Below are positions 16,782-25,395 of a DNA stretch of 64,000 nt, in pieces. Origin of the DNA: Nocardia nova (GTDB lineage: Bacteria; Actinomycetota; Actinomycetes; Mycobacteriales; Mycobacteriaceae); assembly GCF_002933465.1 (NCBI RefSeq), contig NZ_PSZE01000028.1, forward strand, positions 24,199 to 88,198, read 5' to 3'. Position 1 is the first letter of the stretch. Each line of letters starts with the position of its first letter. The translations under genes were made by a program, and so were the position numbers. The notes below the pieces were generated by a model that was given only the letters and a program-made list of their open reading frames with translations, searched no databases and was not told where the DNA came from.

Positions 16782-17669
16782 TCAGGGCGTTGCGGGGCCA
16801 ACAGCGAGGAAGGCCCGCAGCGGCCGGGTGGGCTGCGGGGTGCCCCGCCAGATCAGTGCCTTGCGGTAAGCGAGGGAGGGACTGACCGGGACGGCGCTGA
16901 CTCGGGGGTTCCCGACGAGAGCCCGGTCGGTACCCACCGTCAGGGAGACGCCGACACCTTCCTCCACGAGAGCGACGTGCAGGGCCGCGTCGTTGATCGC
17001 GTACCGAGGACTGAAGTCGATGCCGGCGGCATCGAACGCGGACTGCAGCCATGGCCTCAGTCCGCTGTTCTGGCCGTAACTGATCAGGGTCTTTCCGGAC
17101 AGCATCTCGATGGGGATGCTCTTGCGGCCTGCGAGCGGGGAGTCCGTCGGGACGACGGCCACGATCTCGTCTTCGAGCATGACCACACTCCGCATGCCCT
17201 GGGGCAGGGAATGCTCTGGCAGGGCCACCACGGCGGCGTCCAACTCGCCGTTCCCGACGCGCGAGATGAGCTCGGCGCTGCGCCCCTCGAGGAGCTGCAC
17301 GGCGACGCCCGGGTACTGGCGGTGAAAGGCGCCCAGGAGCGCGGGCAGACGGGTGTGTTCGACCCCGTCCACGGCGCCCAGGAGGAGCGTGCCGGTGACC
17401 AGAGCGGTGCGGGAGGCGAACTCGGCGATCACCCTGTCCGCGTCAGCGAGAGTCCGGCCGGCCAAGGGCAGCAGCACCCGGCCGGCCTCGGTCAGGCGGA
17501 CACTGCGTGCGTTGCGTTCGAAGAGCGCTTCGCCGAGTTCCTTCTCCAGGGAGCGGATCTGGTGACTGACGGCGGGCTGTGCGACCGACAGCCGCTCGGC
17601 CGCGCGCGTGAAGCTCTGTTCCTCAGCCACGGCGACGAAGCACCGCAGGGTTCTCAATTCCACGATCAT
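16782..17669 (-). CDS. LysR-family transcriptional regulator
   Basis: 295 residues. The LysR helix-turn-helix spans about residues 5-60 (TLRCFVAVAEEQSFTRAAERLSVAQPAVSHQI), followed by a helical linker and a periplasmic-binding-protein-like effector domain (from about 90). The start is ATG 17669 or 17678. It is divergent from the SRPBCC-like gene with a 246-bp gap. That gap has the inverted repeats GGTC-TTT-GACC (17700-17710) and ATCGC-N4-GCGAT (17740-17753), candidates for LysR binding. The gene lies in a block that interrupts the mycobacterial order. Confidence 0.92.
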   Translation of the reverse strand: MIVELRTLRCFVAVAEEQSFTRAAERLSVAQPAVSHQIRSLEKELGEALFERNARSVRLTEAGRVLLPLAGRTLADADRVIAEFASRTALVTGTLLLGAVDGVEHTRLPALLGAFHRQYPGVAVQLLEGRSAELISRVGNGELDAAVVALPEHSLPQGMRSVVMLEDEIVAVVPTDSPLAGRKSIPIEMLSGKTLISYGQNSGLRPWLQSAFDAAGIDFSPRYAINDAALHVALVEEGVGVSLTVGTDRALVGNPRVSAVPVSPSLAYRKALIWRGTPQPTRPLRAFLAVGPATP

Positions 17670-17699
17670 GCACCTCATTTATCGCTGGAATCAAAAGTT

Positions 17700-17753
17700 G
17701 GTCTTTGACCTCTGTGCAACTTATCTTCAAAGTAGAGGCATCGCAGTAGCGAT
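17700..17753. promoter_or_regulatory. Candidate LysR sites between divergent genes
   Basis: Two inverted repeats, GGTC-TTT-GACC at 17700-17710 and ATCGC-N4-GCGAT at 17740-17753, in the relatively AT-rich gap between LysR and the next gene. Position and symmetry fit LysR control; binding is inferred. Confidence 0.4.
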
Positions 17754-17915
17754 ACAGGCGTCGAAGCGCCTTGACGGCCTTTTCGCCCTGCCCGCCGAAG
17801 GCCACAAGGCGGTCGACGGATAACCGAGGGCGGTCGAACCGGCAATGTCCGGTGGGTCTTCCCCTGCACAAGTCGGCCCGGCTCCAGCCGTGGCCCTCGC
17901 TGAAGGAAGCACGCA

Positions 17916-18473
17916 ATGAGTGATTCGAAGAAGGTCCTGTCCGATCTGGTCCTGTCCGCCTCGACGGAACACGCCCCGCTCGACGCGCCCTGGGACGCGA
18001 TCGACATCGCCGACTGGCTGCTGAACCTTCCGGACAAGGAGTACCAGCGCTGCGCTCCGCCAGACCACAAGGCGGCCGGCTACACCACGACCGACGACGG
18101 CCGGCCGATGTCGATCAACGTGGAGATGATCGGCACCGGGCTGGTGATCCAGCACTACGTCGCCGAGATCGCCGAGAAGCACCACTGTCACATGGTGTCC
18201 CTCTCCGACGTGTTCACCCCGCATGGCTGGACGACGGTCCAGGTGATCTGGGACCTGTCGGCCAAGGACAACGGCGACGGCACCGTCACCTACACCAACC
18301 AGGTCACCAGCCACCCCACCCAGGAATTCATGGAGTTCAACGAGAAGAACGGCGGCACCTTCGAGGAGGCCGCGGCCGCACGGCAGGCCGCCTCCGGTGA
18401 TCACAACCGGCGGGAAACGCCACTGTTCGCCGCGAGCATCGCGCGCCACGCTCTGGCACGGAGCTCACGATGA
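17916..18473 (+). CDS. SRPBCC-like conserved protein
   Basis: 185 residues without signal peptide. The middle (MSINVEMIGTGLVIQHYVAEIAEKHHCHMVSLS and the strands TTVQVIWDLSAKDNGDGTVTYTNQVTSHP) has the alternating beta pattern of SRPBCC/START-like proteins, and FEEAAAARQAASGDHNRRETPLFAASI at the C-terminus resembles the ending of such actinobacterial proteins. I do not recognise a specific family. It overlaps the next gene by 4 bp (ATGA), so both are translated together, and it is divergent from the LysR gene. Confidence 0.6.
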   Translation: MSDSKKVLSDLVLSASTEHAPLDAPWDAIDIADWLLNLPDKEYQRCAPPDHKAAGYTTTDDGRPMSINVEMIGTGLVIQHYVAEIAEKHHCHMVSLSDVFTPHGWTTVQVIWDLSAKDNGDGTVTYTNQVTSHPTQEFMEFNEKNGGTFEEAAAARQAASGDHNRRETPLFAASIARHALARSSR

Positions 18474-18796
18474 CCACGCGGGCCGACCCGCCTCCGTCGC
18501 CCCGCGAAATGGCCCGTGCCTTCACCCCGGCCCTCACCGAGTTGGTGGAGGACCCCCTCTACAGCCAGGTGTGGGCAGATCCCGCCCTCAGCCCACGGGA
18601 CCGCAGCATCGCCACCGTAGCGGCGGTCGTGGCGCTCTACCGCCCCGAAGAGCTGCCTGCGCAGCTGCGGCGCGCCGTCGACAACGGTGTGACACCGGCC
18701 GAGCTCGAAGCGATCATCACGCACATCGCGTTCTACGCGGGCTTTCCCGCAGCCATCAGCGCCTCGGCCATCGCGGCCCGCACGCTCCTGGACTGA
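18470..18796 (+). CDS. Carboxymuconolactone decarboxylase (CMD) family protein
   Basis: 108 residues. The CMD fold is suggested by LSPRDRSIATVAAVVALYRPEELPAQLRRAVDNGVTPAELEAIITHIAFYAGFPAAISA, the helical repeat found in gamma-carboxymuconolactone decarboxylases. No CxxC pair is present, so it is not an AhpD-type peroxidase. The acid motif and HIAFYAGFP, including the conserved His, are intact. Starting inside the previous stop implies co-translation. Associated LysR and quinone oxidoreductase genes suggest aromatic or quinone-type substrates (inference). Confidence 0.85.
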   Translation: MTTRADPPPSPREMARAFTPALTELVEDPLYSQVWADPALSPRDRSIATVAAVVALYRPEELPAQLRRAVDNGVTPAELEAIITHIAFYAGFPAAISASAIAARTLLD

Positions 18797-19084
18797 GAAC
18801 GCGGACCTCGCCAGCCTCGCCGGCACCGTGATCACCACTCGGCCCGCCGAACGTGTCATGCAGAAGCCTCCTGGGTAGAAGGCCGTGAACCGGGCGGGCG
18901 GCGGCTTCGGCTTCGCGACTGCCGTCCTCGCCTGCTCCATCTCGTCCGCAGGCCTGATCACCGACGGCACCCGGGGCCTGTGTCGGTCACCTCGTCCATC
19001 GGCGCATGCGAGGCACAACACGATCGCGCCGTGTGAATAGTCATGGGTCAGACGTAAATCAGTGGGGTGAGGGAATTGAACCGA

Positions 19085-20062
19085 ATGATGAAGGCCGTGG
19101 TGGTGCGCACCCCGGGACCTCCGGACGTTCTGGAGTGGGTCACCGTCGAGGCGCCGCAACCCGGACCCGGCGAGGTCGTCGTCGAGGTCAGGGCCAGCGG
19201 CGTCAACAACGCCGATCTCCTGCAGCGCCAAGGGATGTACCCGGTACCGGCGGACGACTCACCGCTCCTGGGATTGGAATGCTCGGGCTCCATCAGCGCG
19301 GTCGGTGAGGGCGTCGACGACTGGGCCGTGGGGGATGAGGTCTGCGCCCTGCTCAACGGCGGAGGCTACGCACAGGCTGTTGCCGTCCCTGCGGCCCAGG
19401 TGCTGCCCAAACCGGCGAACCTCTCCTTCGAGGAGGCCGCGTCCCTTCCCGAAGCGGCCTGTACGGTCTACTCGAACATCGCCATGCTGGCCCGACTGAA
19501 GCCGGGTGAGACGTTTCTCGTCCACGGCGGCACCAGCGGCATCGGCAGTCTGGCCATACAGTGGGCCAAGGCACGGGGTGCCCGGGTTCTGGTCACTGCC
19601 GGAACACCACACAAAGTGGCCAGAAGCGTCGAACTCGGAGCCGACGTCGCGATCAATTACCGCGAGGAGGACTTCGCCACCGCGGTCTGGGAGGGCACGC
19701 ACGGGCACGGCGCGGACGTCATTCTCGACATCGTCGGAGCGCCCTACCTCACCCGCAACATCCGCGCCCTGGCCCCCGACGGACGCCTCGTGATAATCGG
19801 GGGCGGTGTCTCCCCCACGCCCCTCGGCATCGGCGAACTGATGGCGAAGCGCGGGTCCGTGGCGGCCACGACCCTTCGGTCACGCAGTCACCGCCAGAAA
19901 GCGGAGATCGTCGACGCGGTCCGTGTGAACCTGTGGCCCATGGTGGCCGACGGCCGCGTCCGGCCGGTCGTGGACAGCGTCGTCCCCATGGACAGCGCAG
20001 CACGGGCCCATCAACTCCTGGCGGACGGCAAGGTGGTCGGCAAGGTGGTGCTGACCGTATGA
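19085..20062 (+). CDS. Zinc-independent NAD(P)H quinone oxidoreductase (QOR/PIG3-like)
   Basis: 325 residues from ATG 19085 (GTG 19067 is also in frame). A medium-chain reductase with an N-terminal GroES-like domain (MKAVVVRTPGPPDVL, GVNNADLLQRQGMYPVP) and a Rossmann domain with VHGGTSGIGSLAIQWAKARG. The structural-zinc cysteines and the catalytic-zinc Cys/His of alcohol dehydrogenases are missing, typical of QOR. It follows the CMD gene after 288 bp in which no other gene is seen. It probably reduces quinones or enones with NADPH. Confidence 0.9.
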   Translation: MMKAVVVRTPGPPDVLEWVTVEAPQPGPGEVVVEVRASGVNNADLLQRQGMYPVPADDSPLLGLECSGSISAVGEGVDDWAVGDEVCALLNGGGYAQAVAVPAAQVLPKPANLSFEEAASLPEAACTVYSNIAMLARLKPGETFLVHGGTSGIGSLAIQWAKARGARVLVTAGTPHKVARSVELGADVAINYREEDFATAVWEGTHGHGADVILDIVGAPYLTRNIRALAPDGRLVIIGGGVSPTPLGIGELMAKRGSVAATTLRSRSHRQKAEIVDAVRVNLWPMVADGRVRPVVDSVVPMDSAARAHQLLADGKVVGKVVLTV

Positions 20063-20089
20063 GCCTACTGATAGCGTCCCGGCCTGCCT

Positions 20090-20290
20090 TCAGCGCACCG
20101 AGCGAAGATGGTCCAACTCATCCTCGATTGCCTTGCGCAGTGGGTCGTGCTGCGGACCGAGTGCGAACTGCTCGTCGGTCCATCTGTCGCGGGGATAGAG
20201 CCACACCGGCTTGTCGACCAAGTCGGTTGGCTCCCACCTGAATCGCGGCCATATGTGCGCATGCAGGACCGGCACATCGTTAGTTCGGAA
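20090..20290 (-). pseudogene. Remnant of a HIT-family (Ap4A hydrolase-like) gene
   Basis: The minus strand reads NDVPVLHAHIWPRF, then WEPTDLVDKPVWLY and LGPQHDPLRKAIEDELDHL before a stop at 20090. This matches the C-terminal part of HIT proteins, with the histidine motif in LHAHIWPRF, but no start or upstream domain remains: the region before 20290 belongs to the promoter of the next gene. It sits 27 bp from the end of the quinone oxidoreductase, at the right edge of the inserted block, so the insertion probably truncated it. Confidence 0.6.
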
Positions 20291-20316
20291 AAGACACCGC
20301 TGAAAATTCTGCCCGT

Positions 20317-20322
20317 TAGCCT
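20317..20322 (+). promoter_or_regulatory. -10 element TAGCCT, leaderless hydrolase start
   Basis: TAGCCT ends 7 nt before ATG 20330. This supports 20330 rather than the 74-codon upstream extension. Confidence 0.5.
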
Positions 20323-20329
20323 GGCGAGC

Positions 20330-21154
20330 ATGGCGATTCGGAATGTGGTCAGCGCGGACGGAACCACTATCGTGTATCAGGTCTCCGGGCCCGAACGGGG
20401 GCGTCCGCTGGTGTTGTTGCACGGGTGGGCCGGCACGTTGCGGTGCTGGGGCCGTGCGGCGGAGATTCTGGCCGAGACGTTCCGCGTGGTCGCCGTCGAT
20501 CTGCGCGGGCACGGTTATTCCGATGCGCCCGAGACCGGATACGACGATCCGAAGAACTGGGCGGCCGACGTCGCCGCGGTGCTGGCCGCGGAGGACATCA
20601 CCGCCGACGCGGTGCTGCTGGGCTGGTCCTACGGCGGCATCGTGCTCAGCGACTATCTGACCGCGTACGGCACCGGCGCCTTGGCCGGGGTGGTGTACTG
20701 CGGGTCGCAGGCCGGAATCGGCCGCGGCGTCGAGGGTTCCCAGCCCGGGCCGGCGATGCAGAAGGCCATCCCCGACGTGTTCGAGGAGAGCGCCGGCCGG
20801 GCGATGCGCGGCTTCGCCGCCTTCGGCAACGCCAACACCGGGCCCGGCCGCGACAAGGGCGAGGACGCCCAGCGCCTGTTCGGCGGCAGCCTCGCGACCC
20901 CGCCCCGGGTCCGCAAGGCGCTGTTCTACCGCACCGTCGACAACACCGAAACCCTGCGCAACCTCGACGTTCCGGTCTTCGTCATGCACGGCACCGCCGA
21001 TCCGGTGGTTCCCGTCGAGAACGGCCGCTACATCGCCGAGCACGCTCCGCGTTCGCGCACGTCGTTCTGGGACGACGCCCAGCACGGCCTGTTCGTCGAG
21101 GATCCCCAGCGCTTCGCCGATGAGCTCACCGAATTCGTTGCCTCGCTCCAGTGA
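20330..21154 (+). CDS. Alpha/beta-fold hydrolase
   Basis: 274 residues. An HGWAGTLRCW oxyanion region follows strand 3 (about residues 28-37), nucleophile elbow GWSYGG, acid in HGTADPVV and C-terminal His in DAQHGLFVED. These belong to the haloperoxidase/esterase group. It is not closely related to the pair at 5.4-7.7 kb: it lacks CCLEYWNPQIN. It lies 99 bp before mshA on the same strand. The substrate is unknown. Confidence 0.88.
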   Translation: MAIRNVVSADGTTIVYQVSGPERGRPLVLLHGWAGTLRCWGRAAEILAETFRVVAVDLRGHGYSDAPETGYDDPKNWAADVAAVLAAEDITADAVLLGWSYGGIVLSDYLTAYGTGALAGVVYCGSQAGIGRGVEGSQPGPAMQKAIPDVFEESAGRAMRGFAAFGNANTGPGRDKGEDAQRLFGGSLATPPRVRKALFYRTVDNTETLRNLDVPVFVMHGTADPVVPVENGRYIAEHAPRSRTSFWDDAQHGLFVEDPQRFADELTEFVASLQ

Positions 21155-21253
21155 TCCCGCGCACCCCACCTCCCAGCAGTGGGTGTGTGACTACGCTCAC
21201 TCAGGCGTCGCGCGCATAACGGTTGACGCGGTGAGGCGTGCACACTGGAGTGT

Positions 21254-22606
21254 GTGAGTTATCGCCCGGATCAACGTCCGCATCGGATCGCGGTGTTGTC
21301 GGTGCACACCTCTCCGCTCGCGCAGCCGGGTACCGGCGATGCGGGCGGGATGAACGTCTACGTGCTGCAGTCGGCGCTACAGCTGGCTCGCCGCGGCGTG
21401 GAGGTGGAGATCTTCACGCGTGCGACATCCTCCAACGACGAGCCGGTGGTCGAGGCCGCGCCGGGGGTACTGGTGCGGCATGTGGTGGCGGGACCGTTCG
21501 AGGGGCTGGACAAGCACGATCTGCCGACTCAGCTGTGCCCGTTCGCGGCGGAGGTGTTGCGTCAGGAAGCCCGGCAGCTGCCCGGCTACTACGACCTGAT
21601 CCATTCGCACTACTGGCTGTCGGGACAGGTGGGCTGGCTGGCCCGGGATCGATGGCGGGTGCCGCTGGTACACACCGCGCACACCCTGGCCGCGGTGAAG
21701 AACGCATTCCTGGCCGAGGGTGATACGCCGGAACCGCTGTCGCGGGTGGTCGGCGAGAAACAGATCATCGCCGAATCGGATCGGCTGGTCGCCAATACCG
21801 CGGAGGAGGCCCGCCAGCTCGTCGAGCTGTACGGCGCCGAATCCGAGCGCATCGACGTGGTGCCCCCGGGTGCGGATCTGTCCCGGTATCGCCCCGGTGA
21901 TCGGGCGGCCGCGCGCGCCGAATTCGGTATCGAGCCGGATGAGCAGGTGGTGGCCTTCGTCGGGCGGATCCAGCCGCTCAAGGCGCCCGATGTGCTCGTG
22001 TTCGCCGCGGCCGAGGTGCTGCGCGCCGACCCCGAACGTAAGCTGCGGGTGCTCATCGTGGGTGGGCCTTCGGGCACCGGTCTGGATCGCCCGGACGCGT
22101 TGATCGAGTTGGCCGCCACGCTCGGCATCTCGGATCGGGTGACATTCCTGCCGCCGCAGCCGCCGCATCGGCTGGTGCAGGTGTACCGGGCCGCGGATAT
22201 GGTCGCGGTGCCGAGTTACAACGAGTCGTTCGGCCTGGTCGCCATCGAGGCGCAGGCCAGCGGCACACCGGTGCTGGCCGCCGACGTCGGCGGGTTGAGT
22301 ACCGCTGTACGAGACGGTGTTTCGGGCATGTTGGTGTCCGGGCACCAGGCCGACGAGTGGGCGGCCGCCCTGCGCGGGCTGCTCGACGATCCGGAACGGC
22401 TGCGGCGGATGGGCGCGGCCGCGGTGGATCATGCGGCCGGTTTCTCCTGGGAACACACCGCCGACGGGCTGCTCGACTGCTATGCCGAGGCATTGGCCGG
22501 GCATCGCGGTGTGCGTTCGCGAATGCCGGGTACGTTGCTCGCAGAGAGCAGTCAAGCCAGGTCGCGGGCGCTGTGGCGGCGCCGGATGGGAGTGGTACGC
22601 CGGTGA
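21254..22606 (+). CDS. mshA: D-inositol-3-phosphate glycosyltransferase (mycothiol synthesis)
   Basis: 450 residues. MshA joins UDP-GlcNAc to 1L-inositol 1-phosphate, the first step of mycothiol synthesis. GT4-fold motifs: N-terminal PGTGDAGGMNVYV, HSHYWLSG in the acceptor domain, VAFVGRIQPLKAPDVLV at the start of the donor domain, and the E-x7-E in NESFGLVAIEAQASGTPVLA. The GTG start leads directly into YRPDQRPHRIAVLSVHTSPLAQPG as in homologues. It overlaps the YbjN-like gene by 4 bp, and the pair matches Rv0486-Rv0487. Confidence 0.96.
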   Translation: MSYRPDQRPHRIAVLSVHTSPLAQPGTGDAGGMNVYVLQSALQLARRGVEVEIFTRATSSNDEPVVEAAPGVLVRHVVAGPFEGLDKHDLPTQLCPFAAEVLRQEARQLPGYYDLIHSHYWLSGQVGWLARDRWRVPLVHTAHTLAAVKNAFLAEGDTPEPLSRVVGEKQIIAESDRLVANTAEEARQLVELYGAESERIDVVPPGADLSRYRPGDRAAARAEFGIEPDEQVVAFVGRIQPLKAPDVLVFAAAEVLRADPERKLRVLIVGGPSGTGLDRPDALIELAATLGISDRVTFLPPQPPHRLVQVYRAADMVAVPSYNESFGLVAIEAQASGTPVLAADVGGLSTAVRDGVSGMLVSGHQADEWAAALRGLLDDPERLRRMGAAAVDHAAGFSWEHTADGLLDCYAEALAGHRGVRSRMPGTLLAESSQARSRALWRRRMGVVRR

Positions 22607-23106
22607 GTGACACCATCGCCCAGACCGCGCAGCTGATCGACGACACCGTGCGTGAGCGCGAGATCGACTACACCCGCGAGGGCCGGGACACCTTCGTCGT
22701 GGTGCTGCCCGGTGAGCGCAAGCTGAAGACGACGGTCATGCTGACGGTCGGCAAGCACGGCGTGCGCTTCGAATGCTTCGTGTGCCGCAAACCCGACGAG
22801 AACTTCGAGGGTGTCTACAAGTATCTGCTGCGCCGTAACCGCCGCCTCTACGGTGTCGCCTACACCCTGGACCGGGTCGGTGACATCTACCTGGTCGGCC
22901 GCATCGCGACCCATGCCGTGACCCCTGATGAACTGGACCGCATCTTCGGTCAGATTCTCGAGGCGGTCGACGGCGATTTCAATGTGCTGCTGGAGCTCGG
23001 TTTCGCGGAATCCATTCGGCGCGAATGGAAATGGCGTGTCTCGCGCGGTGAGTCGCTGAAGAATCTGCGGGCGTTCGAGCATCTGGTCGATACCGAGGAG
23101 TCCTGA
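22603..23106 (+). CDS. YbjN-domain protein (Rv0487-like)
   Basis: 167 residues from GTG 22603, which overlaps the mshA stop (GTGA). A YbjN/type III secretion chaperone-like fold is indicated by TFVVVLPGERKLKTTVMLTVGKHGVRFECFVCRKPDENFEGVYKYLLRRNRR. The family's function is unknown. Coupling to mshA is conserved in mycobacteria, so a supporting role in thiol metabolism is possible but unproven. Confidence 0.88.
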   Translation: MSDTIAQTAQLIDDTVREREIDYTREGRDTFVVVLPGERKLKTTVMLTVGKHGVRFECFVCRKPDENFEGVYKYLLRRNRRLYGVAYTLDRVGDIYLVGRIATHAVTPDELDRIFGQILEAVDGDFNVLLELGFAESIRREWKWRVSRGESLKNLRAFEHLVDTEES

Positions 23107-23172
23107 CAGCCCTCGCCCGCCGAGTGGGTACCGTGCATCCGATCGGTAATGCGCTGAGGAGGCGGTGGCGAG

Positions 23173-24177
23173 ATGGGCGTGCTGGCTGTAGATATCGGCG
23201 CGACGAAATTCGCCGCGGCCGTCGCGAGGGCGCCGATCGAGTCCGCCTCGTACGACGAATCCGCCCCGTCCCGGTCCGCTCCGTCGGCCGATATCGACGA
23301 CCCCGCAGCGCGCTCCGGATCGCTGTCCGTGTTGCGGCACATGCGCCGGGTCGACGTGCCTTCCCGGGGAGCGTGGGAAGCCTGCCGCGAGTTGCTGTGG
23401 CAGGTGGTAGCTGCCGCATCGGCCGACGAATCCTGTGGCACCGGAGAATTCGAGGTGACCTCGATCGGAATTGCCGCCGCCGGCCCGGTGGACATCGGTG
23501 TCGGTAGCACCGCGCCGTTGAACATTCCCGAGTGGCGCGACGGCTTTCCGATCGTCGCCGCGGTGCGAGAACTGTTCCCCGAGGCCGATATTCGATTCGC
23601 GATCGACGGCGCGGCGTTGGCATTGGCGGAGTATCGCGTCGGTGGTCTACGCGGTGTCCGTTCCGGATTGGCGATGACGGTCTCCTCCGGAATCGGCGGC
23701 GGCATCGTCAGCGACGGCCGAGTTCTCATGGGCCGCACCGGGAATGCCGGCCACGTCGGCCACATCGTGGTACCGGGCTGGGATGTGCCGTGTGCCTGCG
23801 GCGGTGTGGGATGTGTGGAGGCCGTCGCGAGTGGCATGTCCTCGGTCCGGTGGGCGCGTGCTCAAGGCTGGACGGGAACGACCGGGATGGAACTGGCGCG
23901 CGCCGCCGGAGCGGGTGACACCATCGCGGCGGCCGCGTTGTCGCGTGCGGGGACAGCTCTGGGACAAGCCATTTCGTCTGCCGCCGCGATGCTCGATGTC
24001 GACCGTGTGGTGATCGGTGGCGGCTTCGCCGAATCGGGAGCCCCGCTGTGGGATCCGCTGCGGGCGGCGGTGGTGAAACATGCCGGCCTCGGCTTCATCC
24101 GTCAACTTCGTGTCCTGAAATCCCCGATCACGGACGGAGCCACGCTGGTGGGCGCGGCGGCTCTCGCGACCCATTGA
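23173..24177 (+). CDS. ROK-family sugar kinase or regulator (Rv0485-like)
   Basis: 334 residues. The phosphate-1 motif VDIGATKF is at the N-terminus. The ROK zinc signature follows GHVGHIVVPGWDVPCACGGVGCVEA (His plus three Cys), and the sugar-contact residues EWRDGF and DGAALALAEY are present. There is no N-terminal HTH, so it looks like a kinase (glucokinase-like) rather than a NagC-type repressor. The insert of about 40 residues after VARAPIESAS is Ser/Asp rich. The GAGGAG ribosome site is clear. The gene is displaced from the mycobacterial order (there it precedes mshA). Confidence 0.85.
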   Translation: MGVLAVDIGATKFAAAVARAPIESASYDESAPSRSAPSADIDDPAARSGSLSVLRHMRRVDVPSRGAWEACRELLWQVVAAASADESCGTGEFEVTSIGIAAAGPVDIGVGSTAPLNIPEWRDGFPIVAAVRELFPEADIRFAIDGAALALAEYRVGGLRGVRSGLAMTVSSGIGGGIVSDGRVLMGRTGNAGHVGHIVVPGWDVPCACGGVGCVEAVASGMSSVRWARAQGWTGTTGMELARAAGAGDTIAAAALSRAGTALGQAISSAAAMLDVDRVVIGGGFAESGAPLWDPLRAAVVKHAGLGFIRQLRVLKSPITDGATLVGAAALATH

Positions 24178-24189
24178 GGACTGGGGACA

Positions 24190-24581
24190 ATTCGAAGGCC
24201 GGCGCCTCCGCAGGTTGCCGAGCGTGCCGTTGTCGGTGAACGCGTCCAGGCGGGACCCGGTGCCGATCACTCCGATCGCGCTCACCAGATCACTGCGTTG
24301 AGCGGCGAGTTCGGTCGCCACGTAGCCGCCAATGGAGTGCCCGACGACGATCGCGTGCCGCACGCCGAGCCGGTCGAGCACCGCCCCGACCCGATGTCCC
24401 TGCTCGGCCATGCCGTAACCGCTGTCCGGTTTGGCCGACCGGCCGTGACCGAGCAGGTCGACCCGCACCACGTAGAAGTCCGCCAGCGCGGGCAGTACCG
24501 GATCCCACCACGAGACCGAGCCGCCGGTCCCGTGGATCAGCACCACCGTGTGTCCGCCCGACCGGCAGCGGCAGTTTTCAT
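24190..24581 (-). pseudogene. Frameshifted, truncated alpha/beta hydrolase
   Basis: AGGAGGAG precedes ATG 24581 on the minus strand, but that frame hits TGA after 14 codons. From about 24550 another frame reads VLIHGTGGSVSWWDPVLPALADFYVVRVDLLGHGRSAKPDSGYG and then VVGHSIGGYVATELAA, an excellent alpha/beta hydrolase N-terminal half. It breaks off after SRLDAFTDNGTLGNL next to the ROK gene, so the acid and His region is missing. This is a dead gene with a frameshift near its start and a 3' deletion. Confidence 0.8.
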
Positions 24582-24669
24582 ATCTCCTCCTGAGGACGGC
24601 TGATGCCGTGACGGTCCCGGAGGCGCGGCTGCGCGTCTTGTAGAAATGTCAGCCGCTGCCGGCTGTTGG

Positions 24670-25030
24670 TCAGTCGACCACGCCCCAGTGCAACACCCGG
24701 ACGGTGAACAGCACCACCAGTTTGCCGGCGGCGTCGGAGTAGGCGTAACCGGTCGCGGTGGTTTCGGCGGTGTTGTCCACGGCCAGACCCGACCAGAGAC
24801 CGAATTCGTGATCGGTCAGACTGAGGCCGTGGCCGATAGCGGGGAGCGCGAACAGCGATACCGCGCCCAGCGTCAGAATGGCCGCGATGGCGTAGCCGAC
24901 GTCCGCATTGCGGGCCCGGATGGCCCGCGCGCCGCCACGATCGCGGACACGCCGCAGATCGACGTGCCCACGGCCAGTAGCGATCCCATGCGTCATCATG
25001 AGCGGCGTCGCGTCGGCGGGATAGTAATCG
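24670..25030 (-). pseudogene. Decayed YeiH-type (UPF0324) membrane protein
   Basis: Minus-strand pieces match the C-terminal third of YeiH putative sulfate exporters: ADVGYAIAAILTLGAVSLFALPAIGHGLSLTDHEFGLWSGLAVDNTAETTATGYAYS. Just upstream, another frame gives VGTSICGVSAIVAARG, the canonical YeiH GTxICGxSAI motif, so a frameshift separates them. The eight or so N-terminal helices are missing. The 25031-25386 stretch that follows has no recognisable gene. Confidence 0.75.
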
Positions 25031-25382
25031 AATCAATAGGATTCGAGGTTGTCGGCGCGGATCGCGCCGAGTTCGGTCATCGCCGCGCGGGCGCTCCCGG
25101 CCCTCGTGCCGGGTTCGCCGGCGGCCGACGCCGTGCGGCGAGGTCCGGAGTTGGCCGAGGATGACGCGGCGCTGGGTCCACCTCTCCCGATCGCGGTGCG
25201 GACCGTTCCCGGCGGTGACCACGCGGATCGATGCCGCGAGTCCCGGGCTGAGCAGGCCGGGTTGTGCGGCGCGTGGACGGGGCGTCGACGCCTGCGATTT
25301 GACCGTGAGCTGGTAGGTCGCGGCATGCGGCGGTCATGAGCGCCCGATCCGGCGCAGCTGAAATTCGCCGACGCGGCACCGC

Positions 25383-25388
25383 TAGCAT
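25383..25388 (+). promoter_or_regulatory. -10 element TAGCAT of gpm1
   Basis: TAGCAT ends 7 nt before ATG 25396, favouring that start (MTYTLVLL) over ATG 25387, which lies inside the hexamer. Confidence 0.5.
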
Positions 25389-25395
25389 GACCTGC

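Noticed and set aside
20108..20329. A 74-codon N-terminal extension of the hydrolase at 20330.
   Set aside because: It overlaps the HIT remnant antisense, and the -10 element TAGCCT at 20317-20322 places the transcript start at ATG 20330.
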